64,000 nucleotides of DNA. Origin: Rhizoclosmatium globosum (Eukaryota; Chytridiomycota; Chytridiomycetes; Chytridiales; Chytriomycetaceae). The notes under the pieces are model-generated. The model did no database searches and had not been told where the DNA came from. It saw nothing but the letters and a program-made list of their open reading frames with translations. Both the position numbers and the translations under genes were made by a program. Below are positions 52,970 through 63,147 of the stretch, in pieces. The DNA lies in contig MCGO01000081.1 of the NCBI GenBank assembly GCA_002104985.1, positions 119,047 through 183,046 of the forward strand, read 5' to 3'. How positions within the stretch are numbered: position 1 is the stretch's first letter; each line of letters starts with the position of its first letter.

Positions 52970-53935
52970 ATGGTTCCAAGTTTCGGCGGTAACGTTGCTC
53001 ACGCCATCACTTCGTCGATAGGGCTGGTCATCAACTCGGCAATCGTACTCGCACTTCTATATACACCCGGTGTGCTTGTCAGCCGTTTACACTTTGCCTT
53101 GTTGTATTTGATGTGTGTGTTCATTGTTGGGAGTTTGCCTATCGCGGCCATGAACATTCGTCTTGCGGTTTACCCTACACCTATCCCTGATATCGGAATG
53201 CGAATCATTGCGAGTATACTAGAGTTTGCGGTTGTCGGTGTGTTTGGGTTGAATGTTGTGCTTGCTTTTGAGCGATGGAGTGCTTTTCGGGATATTGACG
53301 GTGCCATAAGGTCGAAAACGTATAAGCTGATTTGTGGTACTACGTTTCTATGTTGGGTTGCGGCCGTGTCTTGCTACTTTTCAACGGTAAGACTTACTTT
53401 TGGCTTGTGGGTTGGGAATGATAATTGTTTCCAACAGGGCTCTGATGACGGAATTCGACCCAATAAGAAGCCCGAGCTATTTATCTGGATGGGAGCTAAT
53501 TCTTTGTTATTCAATATATCCGTCAGTACGGTAGTGGCTTTGTATAGTCAAACGTATTCCTACGCAAAGCGGGCTCTGCGATCTTTGCAAGCTAGTGATT
53601 CAAGAGAAGAATATCTTACTGAATTGAATAGCCGGCTGACAGAGGGCTGCGAGCCTGATGAGGAGGAAGAAATGCGAGCAGCAGCCAACAAAAACATTAG
53701 ACAAGAGAGGGAAATCTTGATTGGATGCATTACTCTCTTCTGCTGGTTGATTATTTTCTATACCCCAACACTCGTTGTTCATACACTGCTTGATTTGATT
53801 GGCATGGAGGTCAATGAGCGGGTTGTTATTATGGCGGATGTGTTTTCGGACTTGGATTCTATTTTGACGCCGGCTTTCACTTTGTACTTTCAGCCAGACT
53901 TTCGGGATTCTGTTTATCACTTTTATTTCGGTTGA
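52970..53935 (+). CDS. 7-TM receptor 1 (rhodopsin-like GPCR-type)
   Basis: Membrane receptor-like protein with seven hydrophobic segments. Examples are IGLVINSAIVLALLYT (TM1), YLMCVFIVGSLPIAAMNIRL (TM2), LEFAVVGVFGLNVVLAFERW (TM3 with ERW in the DRY position), FLCWVAAVSCYFST (TM4) and LIGCITLFCWLIIFYTPTLV (TM6). The TM7 end is DLDSILTPAFTLYFQPDFR. The plain frame is open throughout, but 53387-53437 (51 bp, GTAAGAC...CCAACAG) matches the position of a proven intron in the neighbouring paralogue. I propose the CDS is 52970-53386 joined to 53438-53935. Removing it joins YFST to GSDDGIRPNKKPEL. The ligand is unknown. Confidence 0.75.
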   Translation: MVPSFGGNVAHAITSSIGLVINSAIVLALLYTPGVLVSRLHFALLYLMCVFIVGSLPIAAMNIRLAVYPTPIPDIGMRIIASILEFAVVGVFGLNVVLAFERWSAFRDIDGAIRSKTYKLICGTTFLCWVAAVSCYFSTVRLTFGLWVGNDNCFQQGSDDGIRPNKKPELFIWMGANSLLFNISVSTVVALYSQTYSYAKRALRSLQASDSREEYLTELNSRLTEGCEPDEEEEMRAAANKNIRQEREILIGCITLFCWLIIFYTPTLVVHTLLDLIGMEVNERVVIMADVFSDLDSILTPAFTLYFQPDFRDSVYHFYFG

Positions 53936-53980
53936 AAGAGAAATATTGCGGAATCTCGTTTATGTTTTTGAGTTCCAATC

Positions 53981-54974
53981 ATGGTTCGGCAAGACATTCA
54001 CATCACAAATGCCACGATTATGACGGCTTCAGTTCTTTTGAACGGCTCGATCATTCTTGCAATTCTCCGAACGAAGGGTGTGCTTGTTGGTCGGTTGCAA
54101 TGGACACTGCTGCTTCTTTTGGCAACACTATTTGTTGCAAGCTTCATCGTCGCCGTGGTTCAAACGCTTCTCGCAGTCGATCCAGGCCTTCTTTCACCTG
54201 GATGGATGAGGATTATTGTGATCTCTGCTCAGATCGAACTTGCCCTTGTTTGGTTGTTCAATGTTGGCTTAAGCATCGAACGGAATGCCACGATCATCGA
54301 CATTGACTTGTCTGTTCGGAACCAAAGATATAATGCACTATATCTAGTGACGACAGTGTGCACAATTGCGGGGCTTTCTGTGTATGTTACTTCTGTGAGT
54401 CCACGGTGGGAAGTTTGAAACAACGCCACTCAGCCACCCATTCTAACTATAGGGCTCCCATGACGGAATTCGACCAAACAAGAAACCCGAATTGTACATA
54501 TGGATGGGCGTAAACTCAATGTTGTTCTCGCTGTGTGCCACTGTCGTTGTCTATCTGTACACAACAACATACTTTCATTCTATCAAGGCAATCGCTTTGG
54601 TCATGAATGCAAATCGCCTAGAAATGAGTGATTCTTCGGTTATGTCAACAGCAGAAACATTGGCAGAAAAGTTGCAAGATCAAAGTGAAGATCTCGGGCG
54701 AATACACATAGAACGCAAAATCTTGATTGGGTGTATCAGTTTGTTTAGTGGACTCATCATTTGCTATATGCCCTCAATGGTTGCTCATATCATTTCGGAT
54801 TTTACTGAGGTTCCCGTTGACCCTGTCGTGGTGGGATATGCTGATGCGTTTTCTGACCTTGATACATTGGTGACTCCAATCGTATCGCTTTGTTTCCAAA
54901 CTGACTTTCGAAATGCTGTGGTTGAGTTTTATTTCACGAAGCAACAGCGAATTCGAAGCAACATATTTAAATAA
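53981..54974 (+). CDS. 7-TM receptor 2 (tandem paralogue)
   Basis: Paralogue of receptor 1, starting only 46 bp after its stop. Exon 1 53981-54394 and exon 2 54453-54974, joined by a 58-bp intron (GTGAGTCC...ACTATAG) containing an in-frame stop. TM1 ATIMTASVLLNGSIILAIL; TM3 ends ALVWLFNVGLSIER; the conserved post-intron loop GSHDGIRPNKKPELYIWMG is nearly the same as in receptor 1. TM6 LIGCISLFSGLIICYMP and TM7 SDLDTLVTPIVSLCFQTDFR match in order. An acidic/Ser-rich third inner loop (MSDSSVMSTAETLAEKLQDQ) differs from receptor 1. A C-terminal basic tail (KQQRIRSNIFK) follows. Function unknown; sensing by swimming spores is only a possibility. Confidence 0.78.
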
Positions 54975-55124
54975 AGAAGAAAGAAATGATAACACGAAAT
55001 CACAATCACAAGAAATTGTGGTTGAGCCAAAGAAATATTAACATCAACGTGGAAGAGTCCAAAACTCGGCACCAAAAAAGTGATACGCCAAAAAAGAACC
55101 CACGAATCTTCAGCTTCAGCAAAT

Positions 55125-56825
55125 ATGACATTGCAAACGAGCAACAACAACGAATTGAAGGTGTCTGATACTGTCGCTCATTCAGGAGAGACGCAGACTC
55201 CCTTGTCCGATGCACAAGCCTCACTCAACAAGCTTCATTCGTTCATCTCTCTCAAGAATACATCCCGTCCTCTGCTCTGCCCCAATCCAATCGATCTCGG
55301 CAATGGACTTGTTCTGAGAAGAGCTGAACCTGGCGACAGGGATGAACTCGCAGCTTTCAATGCACACATCCACTTCCCTTCTGGTGGTCGAGGAACCTTT
55401 GACTATTTCAGTCCATCTAACTTTGAAGGTGCCGAGCATCCCACGACAGACCATACAAACTTCACTGTCGTTGTTGATACAGCCAAGAACAACAAGATTG
55501 TTAGTTCGGTATGGTCGGTTCCGCAGATTTGGTATTACGGAAACCCGGATACGCTTGCTACTGAGTCGAACGCTCTTGAGACGGGCGTGCCCATTGTTGT
55601 CGTTCGTCCTGAAGGTGTTGGGACGGATGAAGAGTATCGAGGACACGGTGAGTGTTTCACAGCTTTCGTGGCCAGGCATTGTGCTCATTGACATTATAGG
55701 ACTTATTAAGAAGCATATGGATGTGCATCATGAATGGGCGAGAGCTCTTGGGTCTCCACTGCAGTTTATTGGGGGAATGCCTCAGTACTATTGTCGGTTT
55801 GGATACGAGTGTGCACCAGAACGAATTGCGGGAGTTGGAGGGACACTTGCCTCGTTGGAGCCGTTAATCAAGAAGAAGGATCCACGCTTTCAAGTTCGAC
55901 AAGCTACTTTGGATGATGTTGACTTTATTATGACGACTGTACGTGTCAATTCTAGTCGTCGTGACGGGATATGGACTGACGTGGACCAATTTGGTTGGAC
56001 GAGTATTATGAAGGGACGTCAAGCGGGGTCGTTACAGCCTATCACCATTACGTTGTCGAATTCGTGTCGGATTCTCCAGAAAGTTCTAAGGAACCTGTTC
56101 GTATTGGGTTCGTCGAGTTTAAGTCTTACAGTGGAAATATTCAACGGCTGGAGCTTGCAGACACTGACGTGGCTTCGTGGGAAGATTTTACGAGTGCTGT
56201 TCTGGCATTTGTTCCTCAATTTCATAAGGAAGTGATGGCGGGAGTCAAGAAACAGATTCAAGCACCATACACTGCACCCCGAAAGATGAAAGTTACGATA
56301 ACTCAGCTGACCTGTGATTTCTGATGAGAATAGTAACACTCTTCCCAACGATTGGCAGTTCTTTTTATCGCTTGGTGCTCGTCATCCTGCATACAAAAGT
56401 GTGGCAGCTACGTGCCTTCCGCTGAAACGCGATCCTTATTATTGGTTCACAAGAATTGAATCTGTCCAGCATTTATTGAGTCTGTCGTTCCTGTTCTGAA
56501 TGATCGTTTGCGACGAAGCCTCACGTTCAGCAAGATACTTACACGTTTAGCATTACCAAGAGTGATTACAACGCTGGAGGCGCACCTTTAATAAGATTGA
56601 GAGAGGCAAGATTGTGAGCATTGAAACTTTGCCATTGGGCACAACAGTGGATCTGTGATTGAGAAAGGTGGTCAATTTGTAACGTTCCAAGGAAACACTG
56701 CAACACGAATGTGTTGGGACATCGTACAGCGAGTGAATTGCGACTGAATGGAGACGTTATGGACATCCAAAGTGTGTGGATGTGTTGGATGTACTGTTTC
56801 CAAGGATGGCCAATGATTAATTCTT
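55125..56825 (+). CDS. GNAT-family acetyltransferase-like protein; frame breaks
   Basis: Start ATG at 55125 (MTLQTSNNNELKVSDTVAHS). The GNAT fold starts at LGNGLVLRRAEPGDRDELAA and includes VVRPEGVGTDEEYRGHG, the acetyl-CoA-binding (R/Q)xxGxG-like loop. A short intron (about 55650-55699) separates EYRGH from GLIKKHMDVHHEWARALG. GMPQYYCRFGYECAPER is a typical late GNAT strand. One T is missing near 56000, after which DEYYEGTSSGVVTAYHHYVV continues in the right frame. Further single-base changes after 56330 link LPNDWQFFLSLGARHPAYK and a C-terminal part, LGHRTASELRLNGDVMDIQS, ending near 56825. The second half resembles other large fungal GNAT proteins of unknown substrate. Confidence 0.7.
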
Positions 56826-56967
56826 GGTTTTGATTGATGAATGAATTAAATAAAGGGTTGATAAAAAGAGCACTTAAGGAAGTGTGGCTGACTATGCGTT
56901 TCTTTGGAACATTTTGACATTGCACCATTTCCGACGACAGAACAAAACTCAACTTTAAGGGAACACC

Positions 56968-57210
56968 ATGGCCCGCACTTACCAATCGCCACTCTTCACA
57001 GCCGCCCTTCTTTTCTCAGCCTTCTTCAAGTAGCCTCTGCGCCGCTTCCAAAGCCAGTCGCCATGGCCAAAGTCAAAGTATCGCGACGAGACGTCGAACT
57101 CTGCGTCAATTCCTGTTTTCACCGTCGCCGCGTCGTCGATCGCCGTGTTGCTGTTCTTGTTGTCGTTGTTGGCGCCGTTGTTGTGCGCCGCCGAACCCGG
57201 ATTCAGAGTG
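56968..57210 (+). CDS. Possible small secreted or membrane protein, frame-broken
   Basis: ATG at 56968 gives MARTYQSPLFTAALLFSAFF, a good signal peptide, then a stop at 57030. One missing G at 57029 would continue into VASAPLPKPVAMAKVKVS. Beyond that, another frame encodes a second hydrophobic helix (ASSIAVLLFLLSLLAPLLCA), ending in RVR. A small protein with signal peptide and one TM helix is plausible, but two frame changes in about 240 bp make the exact product uncertain. Confidence 0.35.
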
Positions 57211-57785
57211 CGATAGTCCGCTCGACCTCAAACAATCCAAACTTTGAAGTACCGCGAATCGAACTCGGAAATGAAAAGAACGAAGTTTGTGTGTTTGGGA
57301 GACTGTCGAGAAGATCTATCATGATGTTGTCTCTCAGAAACCCATTAGACACAGTTGTTGTTTTGTTCTCTGCATCTTCTTGTTTCCCTCTTTCCTCCTC
57401 TTTCTTATTCTGCATTCACTGCCTCTTGTTTTACATCTGCATATGCATGCTTTCTTCATACTAGAATAGATTCTTATTTATCTTATGTTTCAACAAAACC
57501 ACGCCCAAAGAGGCTTTTACAATCAGAACACGGAAATCAAAAGCCTCCTTCGCAGACTCCAGAGTCTGATGAATACTTTGTGTCGAGAAATATCATCTTT
57601 TATTTTCTCTTTCTCTCTTCTTTATTTGATTTTTCGTCCCAATTAACATATCCTTCTTACTCAAGTCAGCTTGAATCGCAATAACCGCATATGAATGCTG
57701 TACATCATCGCTGATACGGTGTTTGGCCCAAACATAGCCCAAACCGAATCTACCCACGCAAACCACTGGGTTCTATACTGTTGGA
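57211..57785. other. Non-coding region left of the mobile element
   Basis: AT/pyrimidine-rich sequence with no supported gene. The minus-strand frame crossing 57661-57957 is mostly inverted-repeat sequence of the mobile element and is not a gene. Confidence 0.5.
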
Positions 57786-58015
57786 TTAAGTAGAGACAGT
57801 CAGAGATCAGGACATTACAGTTATAATGGATCAAGTAATGAGGTATAGTTTGATCAAGAGCAGTTGCATCCCCGCGCATTTTTGAGCAGAGATAGAGAGT
57901 GTCACAATCTTTGATCCAAGTGTACTGTAGAGATGTTTGGGGTTGCAAATGGATCATCAGGACTCTGTAATCGTGATCCAGTGTTTCTGTGCTCTCCCGA
58001 TTTCTCTCCTAGTGT
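57786..58015 (+). repeat. Left terminal inverted repeat
   Basis: 230 bp, inverted match to 62709-62938. Starts TTAAGTAGAGACAG at the outer end and ends CTCTCCTAGTGT inside. Confidence 0.9.
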
Positions 58016-58413
58016 AGCCTGTGTGTGTTTGTTTTGGCTCTTGAAATATGCAATCAATAGCTGCTCCACAGTTCTATCCACTCTTTCTATCCAAATCTAC
58101 TCTTCTTTCTTCTATATATCAGGATTTATTACGAAGGTTTTTGTGGTTGGAAAGGGTTTAGACAACATCTTGTTTCTGCTTGTTCACACTCTCTTCACCG
58201 CAAAAATAGATCTCCGCTTCAATGCCCAGAAGCAGAATGCAAGGATCTCCCCTTGTTTGGAAGCAAGTATTCATTGATAAAACATGCAAGGTTACACCAT
58301 CAACCTGTTGTTGGAGTTTATTACTGGAAAAATGACTACACAAGTATACAATTGTTTCTCTTTTTTAGTCGATAACTAAAACAAAGATTTTTATAGGAGA
58401 GGATGTACTTACT
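58016..58413 (+). other. 5' leader region of the element gene
   Basis: About 400 bp of T-rich sequence between the left inverted repeat and the first coding exon, with no supported ORF. Presumably promoter and 5' UTR of the recombinase-like gene. Confidence 0.4.
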
Positions 58414-61400
58414 ATGATTCAACGAAATCCAGAAAACAAAATGTTCAAGTGCAACAAGTGTAGCTATGCTGACCCCTTTCCTGAGAAGCTTCAGAAACAC
58501 GTGAAAATTACAAAGTGTGGTGTTGGCCATCCTGCTAGACATGGTTTCATGTGCTTGGATTGTCCCTATGTTTGTGTGACTGAACGATCCATGAAACTGC
58601 ACTGTCGGACTAAACATTCTGATAACCCATACTGGGCTTTCAAGCCAACTCTTGTGACAAAAGTTCACAGTAGCATCTATAAAATGTTTAAGCCTGAGGA
58701 AGGGTTCGATGCTCGTCAGAGAGCCAAGCAACTTCAAAGCCTTGCTCGGAAACAGAAAAAGGTGAAAAACACAGCGGGATCACGTTCAAAAGCATACCTC
58801 TCAACTGGATTGGAAACTGCTGGTTTGATTGCCTCATCAAGCAAAACAAACACACCATTTTTAAACAATGTGAGTTCAATATATTCATAGCAAGTGGTTG
58901 TTTACTTAATTTTATGGTAGATGGGATGGGACAAGTTGGTGTTTGGGGTTGATGCTATCAAGAATCCTGCAAACTACATTGCCTTATTGAAGGAGTCAAA
59001 AGATACCAAAGCTGTCTTTGTATGTTGTCGTCTGTTCTTGGAAAAAGTGAATGAGTTGGCATCATTGCCTGGAACGCAACCAACCCGCACTGCTATCAAA
59101 AATGCTGGTCGTAAGTCTACAAATGACTCTGGCTATGCAGGAAAGGTTTTCAAAGCTATTGACGTCAAAACCAGTATTCCAATCTACACTAGAACACTGG
59201 GCCTTTTTGTTGTGATGTTGATTGCTCGAATGGAAGGGAAACCCACTGGCACAAAGCTGCCGAAACTCCGTGAAGAAGTGAATGAGGCTGTCGATGAATT
59301 TGTTCAATCTCTTGATGTCCCCCTTCTTTGCAGAACAGATGCTGTCTTTCAAAACCAGCAACAGGCTTTGGTCAAATTATTGAGGATTGTACTGTTCGAG
59401 GACATTGGGTTTGATGGCCTTGACACTAGCCGAATCCATTTAGTGGAGGAGTTCTTGATGCTCAAGTTTTTGCAGTCTGATGGCACATTTTGCAAGGAAC
59501 AACTGATGACTGGGCCTTGTACTCATATTCTTTTTGCCTCTCGTTGTCTTGTCTTGGATTGGTGCCAAGAAATAGCTTCCTTTGGTTCTTGGATGCAAAA
59601 AGCTGAAAAAGAAAAGTAAGTTATGTTCTATTTATGTTGGTTATTAATGTTTGGAAAAGAGAGATCAATCAAGTCATTGAGCTTGTAAGCTATGGGAAAC
59701 ACAGTCTTCCATATGCAAAAATGAAACAGTTCAAGTCAGTCTGTGGATTGATTGTGATGGGCAGTAACACAGCCAATTTAATCAGCAAGCATTGGGACTA
59801 TTCTCTGCCAAATGAACCAAAATTGGTCATTGACAATCGGGTTGGGATTTCAAAGACAATGTTCCGTGAAGGGTGTGCAAATTACTTTCAAGTTATATCT
59901 GAGGACTTGGACTCTTTGTTGTATGGAATGGATGTTACCAACTTCAAGTTTGATCCAACACATTTGACTGATAATGTTGCAAATACAACACCAGGCTACA
60001 GCTTCATGACAGATGCAGCCAACAGCACTATTTTCACTGAAGCCAATGGAAATAGACTGGAAGAGCATCTCAGGAAAAAGATAGAATTGAGAGCTATGTT
60101 TTTTGTACCTGGCAGGTGTATTTATAAGGCTGATGCTATGGAACAATACACAGGTATTACACAACTACTGGTTAGTATTATACATCTAACAAAACAGCAG
60201 TTCAAGTTGACAAGTTTATTTCTCTTTTGATGCTGGGTCTTACCTTGTTTTGTGGAATGCCTCCTCGTACGACTGAGTTTCAAATGACGTCAATTGTTAA
60301 TTCTGGTTTGGGAAAAAGGAATTTGATGATCTTGGAGCATAGACTCTGCATTAATTTGAGGTTTGTATTGATAGAATGATTAGGAAAGACTCATCTTACG
60401 TTACTTCAAAGGTACAACAAGTCGAGTGCAAACTCTGGATACCACAAGGACGTTTTTCGATTTGTTCCAGACAAGCTTGCACAAATTCTTATGAAGTATT
60501 TGGTGTTTGTGTATCCACTCTACACGTAAGGCTTCTTTGCAAAGTATCAATCATAAGATTACTAATGGCTTTCTCAGTGCATTTGGGCAGATATGAGAAT
60601 CCGCAAAAAGATGTCGTTCCTTACCCATGAAGAGGAAATTCATGCCAAGACTTACCTGTTCTTGAGAAATGGTGTTGAAACAAACGTAAAAGTATTGCAT
60701 CGATTGTACATGCAAAGTTTCTGGAACATTTTCGGGGTCAATCTGGGAATCCGCCACACTCGACAAATGATGGCATCTTTTGCTGATGACATTGACTTTG
60801 AAGAAGCTGCTGCAGCCACTGTGAATGAGACTGTTAGCAGACAGTTTGGGCACAGCTCCAGGGTCCACCAACTCAACTACGGGGCCACTACTGACGGAGC
60901 TGCAGTTATTCGTAAAATGAAGAGCATCTCTGATAAATGGTGGCATTGGTGCTGTTTGGTAGGAGAAGTTGATTCTCAAGGTACTTTACCTGTCTCAAGA
61001 TCGAGATCAGCAGGCACTGGGTCAGGAGTATTTGATTCAGTAGTAATTGACGTTGAACACAGTGATGATGCTGCAGACAGTGACAGTAGTGATGGTGGGG
61101 CTGAAAGTGCTCTTGGTGATGGCAACGTTGATCAAGAAATTGACTCTGTTCTGAGTGAGAGTACATTTGGTCATGAAAACATTGAGGAGCATGAATTCTG
61201 TGATGAAGACAACAGTGAAAGTAATAGGGACTGTTTGGACAAAGCCAGCACCAGTGAGCAGGAATCAGTAGATGGTCAGGAAAGTGAAACTGATTCCAGG
61301 AATGACGGACGGCTTGATCCTAGATATCCTAAAGACAGTGAGCAGGAATCAGTAGATGGTCAGGAAAGTGAAACTGATTCCAGGAATGACGGACGGCTTG

Positions 61401-61579
61401 ATCCTAGATATCCTAAAGAATTTAATGATCCTAATTTAGCAACCTTTTACTCCATGATTTTCAAGTATCTGGATGATAATGCTGAAGCCCTTGGATACAA
61501 TAACACACCCAGTGAAGATGAGGCTTGGGCTACAGATTATGATGATGATGATGATGACGATGATGAAACTGAAGGCTAA
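58414..61579 (+). CDS. C2H2-type zinc-finger plus tyrosine-recombinase-like protein with acidic tail
   Basis: Exons: 58414-58869, 58921-59615, 59660-60153, 60198-60360, 60412-60525 and about 60578-61579; all but the last junction are in phase. The N-terminus has two Cys/His fingers (CNKCSYADPF...HVKITKC and CLDCPYVCVTERSMKLHCRT). The C-terminal third shows tyrosine-recombinase landmarks: box I-like LTLFCGMPPRTTEF (Arg codon 60266-60268), a HKDVFRFVPDKLAQILMKYL strand-helix, and box II-like LGIRHTRQMM (Arg-His, 60752-60757). The final QFGHSSRVHQLNYGA carries His (60851-60853) and candidate nucleophile Tyr (60878-60880). The tail is acidic and ends in a poly-Asp run (DYDDDDDDDDETEG). One base appears missing at the last splice junction. 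Its arrangement recalls the N-terminal half of fungal telomere-linked RecQ-like proteins, but no helicase follows. Confidence 0.7.
61253..61420 (+). repeat. 84-bp tandem duplication inside the acidic tail
   Basis: Two near-exact copies of an 84-bp (28-codon) unit, 61253-61336 and 61337-61420, encoding SEQESVDGQESETDSRNDGR and the following residues. The reading frame is kept. Confidence 0.9.
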
Positions 61580-62708
61580 GGAGTTGTTTACAAAGAAGTA
61601 TCACTGGCTCAAAACAAAAACGCACCATTCATTTAACCTCAATAAAACATTTCAGTTCTTTATTAACCAAGATGCCTATCACTACTGTAGTTGTGCTCAC
61701 TGCTTTACTTGCATTGGTCTACTTGCTCAACTCACAGCCACTTTGATCACTGAATTGCTGCTGTGTTTACAATTATTTCAGAATATTAGCCCAATCCACA
61801 CCTTCCATGGCATCAGCCCTTGTTGATCTTGGTTCAGGACCCACGTCACAGACTCCTATTGGAGCTCTTGCCTACCTGACTTGTCACATCTTTGTCTTCC
61901 ATCTCAATGCCTCCAGTGCACCTTGCCACAGTATCTCCTCAGCACCACAACTTGACCTGCCTTCAAAGATAAAGAAGCAACCGCAACTGCGAGACTGGTA
62001 ACTGCCCATGGACAAACCAACAAGAAAGCTCTAACTCTCAACCTTTTTCGACCATTTCTACCAAATTGGTTGAGGCTCGCAGTCACTGCTTTACCCTCAC
62101 ACCTCTAATATGCACTTATAACTAACATGTCTTAGTAAACTTGACTTTATAGATTGTTTGAGTCATGGGTGCATGAGCTGAGAGGATTCTGGACTTGAGC
62201 CTGAAGTTGGCTGACTTGAGCCTCAAGTTACGTTTTCCCCGCACACCACTAATATCCACTCAGAACTAAAGTAAACTCTGACTTGACTTTATAGATGTGT
62301 TTGAAGTGTGGGAGCATGTACTGATAGGATTCTGGACTAAAGCCTCAAGTTACGTTTTACCCGCACACGGCGAATATCCACTCAAAGCTAACATAACTTA
62401 TTAAAGTTGATTGTATAGACGTTATTGAGTGGTGGATGCATGTGTCGGATGTTTGTGACCTTGGTGAGAATTGAAGTTAGACAGCTTAAACCTCAAATCC
62501 ACTTCTTTTAACTGACTACGTTTTAATATGAAAAGTTTTTGATTTCATTGCTTTTTTGGGTTAAGATCTTTGTGTATAAGTTATTTCTGCCACATATTGA
62601 GCAAACAGTTGCAAATCAAGAATTCACGAACAATCTGATTGTACATCTTTTATTTTTTAACCACATTTAATAAAGTAAACAAGCATAGTTGGCAATTTAA
62701 CGTCTTGC
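61580..62708 (+). other. 3' non-coding part of the element with degenerate tandem repeat
   Basis: No supported gene. From about 62095 to 62460 three diverged copies of a roughly 130-bp unit occur, each with a GACTTTATAGA-like phrase (62144, 62284, 62410) followed by TTGAG/TTGAA, a GTGGGAGCATG-like phrase and CTCAAGTTACGTTTT. These may serve as internal binding sites next to the right inverted repeat. Confidence 0.6.
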
Positions 62709-62938
62709 ACACTAGGAGAGAAATCGGGAGAGCACAGAAACACTGGATCACGATTACAGAGTCCTGATGATCCATTTGCAACCCCAAACATCTCTACAGT
62801 ACACTTGGATCAAAGATTGTGACACTCTCTATCTCTGCTCAAAAATGCGCGGGGATGCAACTGCTCTTGATCAAACTATACCTCATTACTTGATCCATTA
62901 TAACTGTAATGTCCTGATCTCTGACTGTCTCTACTTAA
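62709..62938 (-). repeat. Right terminal inverted repeat
   Basis: 230 bp, inverted match to 57786-58015, ending in TTAA at 62935-62938. Confidence 0.9.
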
Positions 62939-63147
62939 AACACCCTTGCTGATAGAAAGCAAGAAGGAGGAGACTGTGAAGGAGAGGGATTTACGAAAAT
63001 GAATTTTTGACAAATCTTGCTTTAAACTGTTGTGACTGTTGAAAGGTTTCTCAATGGTTCCAAGAGGGACTGAAATGTCAGCTTCTTTTGTTTTTGATAA
63101 AGATTGACACACTCACCTTCCTTCTCAGTATCACCTGAAATATTCGT
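62939..63147. other. Short unique spacer before satellite
   Basis: About 210 bp between the element and the subtelomeric satellite. No coding sequence or repeat seen. Confidence 0.5.

Larger units (their letters stand above)
57786..62938 (+). mobile_element. TTAA-bounded, long-TIR element encoding a zinc-finger/tyrosine-recombinase-like protein
   Basis: A 5,153-bp unit bounded by inverted repeats of 230 bp (57786-58015 and 62709-62938) that appear identical when compared base by base. Both outer ends read TTAA followed inward by GTAGAGACAGTCAGAGATC, so TTAA may be a target-site duplication. Inside lies one gene (58414-61579) and about 1.1 kb of non-coding sequence with a degenerate tandem repeat. 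It sits about 200 bp from the subtelomeric satellite. Identical ends indicate recent movement or ongoing homogenisation. Long TIRs with a TTAA target are usual for DDE transposons (piggyBac, Kolobok), yet the encoded protein looks like a tyrosine recombinase. That combination is unusual. Confidence 0.7.

Noticed and set aside
57661..57957. Minus-strand ORF and the matching plus-strand ORF at 62767-62952, sharing a 57-residue peptide
   Set aside because: Both are translations of the 230-bp inverted repeats of the mobile element; no start context or domain supports a gene.
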